NCBI GenBank assembly: GCA_001584585.1
Contig: LSYV01000068.1
Location: forward strand, 376,204-440,203
DNA from: Gonium pectorale
Lineage: Eukaryota; Chlorophyta; Chlorophyceae; Chlamydomonadales; Volvocaceae
DNA: 64,000 nt
Reading direction: 5' to 3'
In this document: one piece after another, positions 59,946-64,000 of the stretch
Numbering within the stretch: the first letter of the stretch is position 1
Layout: each line of letters starts with the position of its first letter
The notes under the pieces: generated by a model
Seen by the model: only the letters and a program-made list of their open reading frames with translations
Told to the model about the DNA's origin: nothing
Database searches by the model: none
Position numbers and translations under genes: made by a program

Positions 59946-62109
59946 AGGTATACATGTCTGTTCCCCGCGCCTGGATGGCAATGGCCACTTGGCAATGTCT
60001 GGTGTCTCGCCGGTGGCGACCGACCCGTGGGCCACCTTTGCCTGGGAGTGCGGATGCAGGGCAGCAACGTGAGCCCTACCCGCGTGGCCGTAACGCGACG
60101 GGTAATGCCCACCTGACGACTCCGTCTTAGGCCTGTCATGGCAAACGGCCTGGTGTACAATTGGCCGCGCCCCTTGCCCCCGGTGCAATGCCGCGCTGTG
60201 TGATGTCGGGGCTCAGGGACTCTCCGAGCTGGCAGCGGCCCGAGAACTACGGCCCCTCGTCCAAGCGCGGCTGGAGAACCCATGGGTCGATATGCGAAAT
60301 TTGCCGCGGTGTCTTTTGCCGGGTACCGTGCGTTAGGCTCGTGAGCGGCACGTGTGGTTGCCTGCGCTCCTCACGTGCCGCGCTATTGCGGGACAGGCAT
60401 GCAGCGCACAGCTGACGCGTCAGGACCGCCAACGACAGGAAGTGCGAGGAACCGTCAGCAACAGCATTACAGCGTTTGGTACCAGGCAACGTCTGTGCAC
60501 TCTATCTGTTGTACTGTACGCTAGATACGGGGCTTCCAAAGATGGCAAGGAACGGGGGACATTGCTGCTCCGAGCCTAGGAGCTCTCTTCACCATTGCGA
60601 AGCCCATGCTGTAACGATCAGCCCACGAGTATTATAATGCCTAGCACGCGAAGGCGCCACAAGACAGCGTCACCCAATAAGGCTACACCCAAAAGGACGC
60701 CGTGATGCGGATTCCCTACCGCAATGGCATCCTTGGGCGATACGACGCGCATGACTACGAATGGCATTAGCTGTCGGCTGACCTGGCGACAGCCCTCACC
60801 CGTCACTTACTGTACCCTTTGCCAAGCTGCCGTCGTTGGTTGCAAGCCAACCGCCACAGGAGAGTGGCACACGGAAGTACAAATGCAACACATATACATA
60901 CAGCCACTATGAAAGAGGGACCTGAATGAGTCAATGCCATTGCTTTGGCGTTATTTGTATCCGCCGCACTGCACACATTGGGCGCCCGAAGCCCTAAATG
61001 CGCGGTACAGAACCAGTTACTGACGCGCCCCGGTCCCCGCGCCACAGCTTACGCAAGGAATGAGTCGGCCGTCTACATGCAACACTTTCATCTCGAGTTC
61101 CGGACCTCAGGAGCGTCCATGTAGAAATAACGAAAGCTGCAACGGAGGGACCCACTGCCGCTTTGTTCCGTGGTGCACCACACGCACCGGCTGTACACGG
61201 CAGACCCACATCCACACTGAGTGTGTGTGGTAGATATTGGTGGAGGGGTCTGCGCTGACAACGCGCGGCGCTTCCTGCGCCACACGCTGTGTTTTTCCTA
61301 TCACGCACTCCAGCGCTCAGCATACACCTCCATCAGCATGGAGCCTTATGTACAAATAATCGAATACAAGCATGACGCCGAGTGCGCCAAAAGCAAAGCC
61401 AGGATTTGCCGCTGGGCCTAGCCATGCTGCCAGCACTGCGGCAATGCGTCGCAGGTATGGCATCATCGGTTGTACTTGAACACCAGTAAGGAGTCATCCT
61501 AGTACGCAACCAGCATCCAGGACCCAGTCATAAACCCGAATGCACCGCTCGCAGAGGTAGCAGGCCAGTGCAAACCTCATTGAGTTCACGAGGTGCAGTT
61601 GCGGCCCACCAGAAACGCTACCCCGTCTGGTGCGGCCGCGCCTTCTCTCCCGTTGGGGCCCCTGCCCACGCCCCGTCAGCTGCCGGAACGCAGCAGGCCA
61701 GACACCAAACGTAAAGACAGTCAGGCACGGTCGCACTAGGGAATCGGGCTAAAGCTGGGTCGTCTGTCCTAGGAAAGGAGCGATACGCATATAGCCTCAT
61801 GCTATCACCTCTGCAACACGGCCACTGGCGCTAATGCCCCTGGGCACCTTCCCACAAGCACGGCTGCCTGAACCAGCTTTGCCCCTCCGCCCCCGCCTCC
61901 ACTGCCATGCTGGTAAGGCAGGTCCTGGAGGCGGGGAGGGCCCTCAAAGGGTTGACAGGGGAAGGCTCAGAAGCAATGTGTATGCATGGTCTCATAGGAA
62001 CCGCGGCAGGCAGGCTGTCGTGCACCATACCGCTTCCTATTGAGCCCCTGTGGCCAATGCCGAACCCAATCAAGAATGGGGTTCACGTGAACGCCAGGCG
62101 CCCACCCGC

Positions 62110-62212
62110 AAGGCGCCCACCCTACAGGGCCCTCCACAACCAACTCCTCTGCATTGAAAACCTCACACGCCCCGCCGCTGCTTCTGGTAGTCAGCCCGCG
62201 CCGTCCTGCGGT
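62110..62212. repeat. Duplicated 3' flank, copy B
   Basis: Partner of 55619-55721, about 6.49 kb away, close to the offset of the coding copies (62329 against 55862, 6.47 kb). Confidence 0.75.
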
Positions 62213-62328
62213 ACTATTCCCACACCTCGCCTCCACTTATCACCTTGCAGCACTCCAAATCCGTCCGCAAAGATTATATTGAGGCGCACCCCGAACCGCA
62301 ACACAGCTCGGCTTTCCACATGGGCTGC

Positions 62329-63850
62329 CTAGGCGGTCTCCGCCATCGTGGTGCCCTCCTCGGGCTCCGCAGCGCCCTCCGTGCGCCCCGACATCAGCGA
62401 GGCGCCTCCGGAGCCGCCTGGGCCGGTACCCGCGCCGCTGGCCCCGCCTTCCGCCGAACCCGCCACCGAGCCAGGGGCGGTGCCCGTCGCGACATTCACG
62501 TCCGTCGGGCCAAGGGCCGAACCCGAGCCAGCCCCGGCAGCCGCAGTGCCCTCACCCAGGCGGCGGCGCTTCTGCGTGAGTACAAGGCACAAAGGACATA
62601 CAGAGTTTAGGAACCGAGGTTTGAGAGGGCGGGCTTTTAGCTAACAGCATTCTCGCGACGAAAAATGAGGAACGAAGAAGGGTGAGGGGTGTCACTCAGC
62701 GGGGCGGGGCATGTGTTGGCAATTGAAGCCCAAGCAGCGGAACAGTTGCTGCACAGCAGGCTTCAATCCAAGTACTGGTATAGAAACTTCCCTGAGATGC
62801 GCTGACGCCGCGCGCAATGGACGACGCATGCGCCGAGGTGGGTTGGGATCCATGGGCCCCCGGGGAACCCCTGCAGCCCATGGAAGGGGCCGCTCATGCA
62901 CCAACCAGGGCCCGTCCCCTACTGCCCTTTGCCCAGCGCGCCCCGCGCACCGTGGTCGCGGCCTCCTCGGCCGCCTCGACGTCCTCGTTGGCCTCCTCCA
63001 GCGGCCGCTTGCGCACGAGCGCGGCGGCCCCCTCCCGCGCAGCCGTAGCCGCCTGGGTGGCGACAGAGGCGCCGCCGGGCGCGGCCTGGGCGGTAGGCGC
63101 CTGGACGGGGCACAGGGCGGGGTTGGCGTCAGATGTGTGCCTCCCTGCCGATCACATTCTGGCGCTTGTGCAAAGGCGGGCAAGGCAACAGGGGGCGTGT
63201 CCCACAGGTGTGGAGAACGAGCTGCAGGAGGGCCTGACAAGGCCACAAACAATGTACGGAGCCTAATGGGACACGTGTTTTGCTGAGAAGGACAAGCGCT
63301 GGCTGACTAGCTCGTTGCTGACTGCAAAAGCATAAAACAAATACAAGCCGGTCTCACCTGCGGCTGCCGCACGTCGCCGGCCGCCGACTGGGTCGTCTCG
63401 GCCTCGTTTAATGATGGGATTGAGTCCTTCGCAGCCGCCAGCACCTCCACTACCCCTGCGGCAACCGCTGCGACCTCTGCCGCTGCAGCAGCCGCTATAA
63501 TAGCATCTCCCTGTGAAGGGCAACCGAGGCCACACCGTGGGTACTGCTTAACGAGGGTCCGATGAGAACACAAGCAGTGGAGAATGCAACGCGAAGGTGC
63601 GAAGCGTGCTTTGAGCCGTGTACAAGCATGCATACCATACAGCGATGGCTCGCCATCAGTTGCCGTGGCCTGTTTTGGGCCGGTGGCTTTCGCAAAGGCA
63701 CACACTACCAACACGTAGTCGCACCGGTGACTGCTGCGTGCCGCCGGCCGCCGATCGTGCAGTCTTCATCGCCTCCACCATTGCCGCCGCCCGCGCAAGC
63801 ATCGCCTCAGCTGCTGTGAGGAGCCCATCTCAAGCCGCAGTGCCGCACAC
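62329..63850 (-). pseudogene. Ala-rich gene, copy B (probably disrupted)
   Basis: Partner of the gene ending at 55862. Matching exons are 63510-63358 (51 codons against 52), 63100-62951 (50 against 47) and 62571-62329 (80 residues plus stop against 83). Introns and splice sites sit at equivalent places, and KRRRLGE and VRKRPLEE are kept. The exon equivalent to 57477-57340 would start at 63850 with VCGTAA, but its seventh codon is TGA (63832-63830), where copy A has TTG. The alignment shows no length change there, and the frame stays open after the stop. Either copy B is a pseudogene, or it splices differently or starts downstream. Upstream exons are beyond the window. Confidence 0.55.
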
Positions 63851-63954
63851 CTGCACAGGGCATGAAGAGGAGCTGAAAGGGGGATCATGGAAAATCTGGT
63901 ATCAACTCGTATCAGGCAGTGGCTGCACTGCGTGAAGATCCCGAGGAGGAAATT

Positions 63955-64000
63955 ACGGAGAAACCTGCAGAGAACGAGGCAGCCCGTGGGGAAGTTGTAC
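63955..64000 (-). repeat. Edge of another dispersed repeat copy
   Basis: GGAGAAACCTGCAGAGAACG at the window end resembles AGAGAAACTTGCAGAGAAAG at 43320 in the same orientation. The copy runs off the window, so only its edge is seen. Confidence 0.4.

Larger units (their letters stand above)
58635..62328. other. Upstream region of copy A and 3' flank of copy B
   Basis: The missing 5' exons of copy A should lie here. Three overlapping minus-strand open frames at 59187-59548 are possible but none could be joined with confidence. A weak dispersed repeat occurs at 59845-59945 and the duplicated 3' flank of copy B at 62110-62212. I see no independent gene from 59600 to 62100. Confidence 0.4.

Overview
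The window looks like nuclear DNA from a volvocine green alga (Chlamydomonas, Gonium or Volvox relatives). It is GC-rich, and its genes are cut into many short exons by GT-AG introns of roughly 100-500 bp. The proteins are rich in Ala, Gly and Pro homopolymers, one gene carries a (Ser/Pro)n stalk, and TGTAA-type polyadenylation motifs occur. The species cannot be fixed from the sequence. Gene models were built by hand from conserved protein sequence, splice signals and phase matching. Every internal junction reported below keeps the reading frame.

Layout: (1) 1-1938, the last two exons of an unrecognised acidic protein on +, behind a purine satellite. (2) 3432-4268, a single-exon + gene whose second half resembles the beta-rich region of aerolysin-type pore-forming proteins. 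(3) 5736-19515, minus strand, a complete 27-exon SMC1 cohesin gene. (4) 20805-27191, plus strand, a 12-exon U-box/armadillo E3 ligase-like protein with an N-terminal membrane anchor. (5) 29482-33292, minus strand, a 9-exon gene for the gamma subunit of mitochondrial ATP synthase. (6) 35416-42298, plus strand, a very long Ala/Gln/Pro-rich protein with two copies of a module containing four CxxC pairs. (7) 44757-52766, plus strand, a leishmanolysin-family (M8) membrane protein that has lost all three zinc-binding histidines. (8) 55862-58634 and 62329-63850, minus strand, two copies of an unrecognised Ala-rich gene about 6.5 kb apart. The upstream copy appears broken by a stop codon.

The genes are unrelated housekeeping and lineage-specific genes, and I see no operon-like or pathway cluster. 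SMC1 acts in sister-chromatid cohesion, the gamma subunit is the rotor of mitochondrial F1-ATPase, and the U-box protein probably ubiquitinates targets at a membrane. The M8-like protein would sit on the cell surface as a non-catalytic receptor or adhesion-type molecule.

The spaces between genes (1.3-3.7 kb) hold diverged dispersed repeats but no clear transposon ORF, rRNA, tRNA or CRISPR. There are three assembly gaps (20, 20 and about 300 N). The first is flanked by near-identical 430-bp direct copies, which suggests an unmerged contig overlap.
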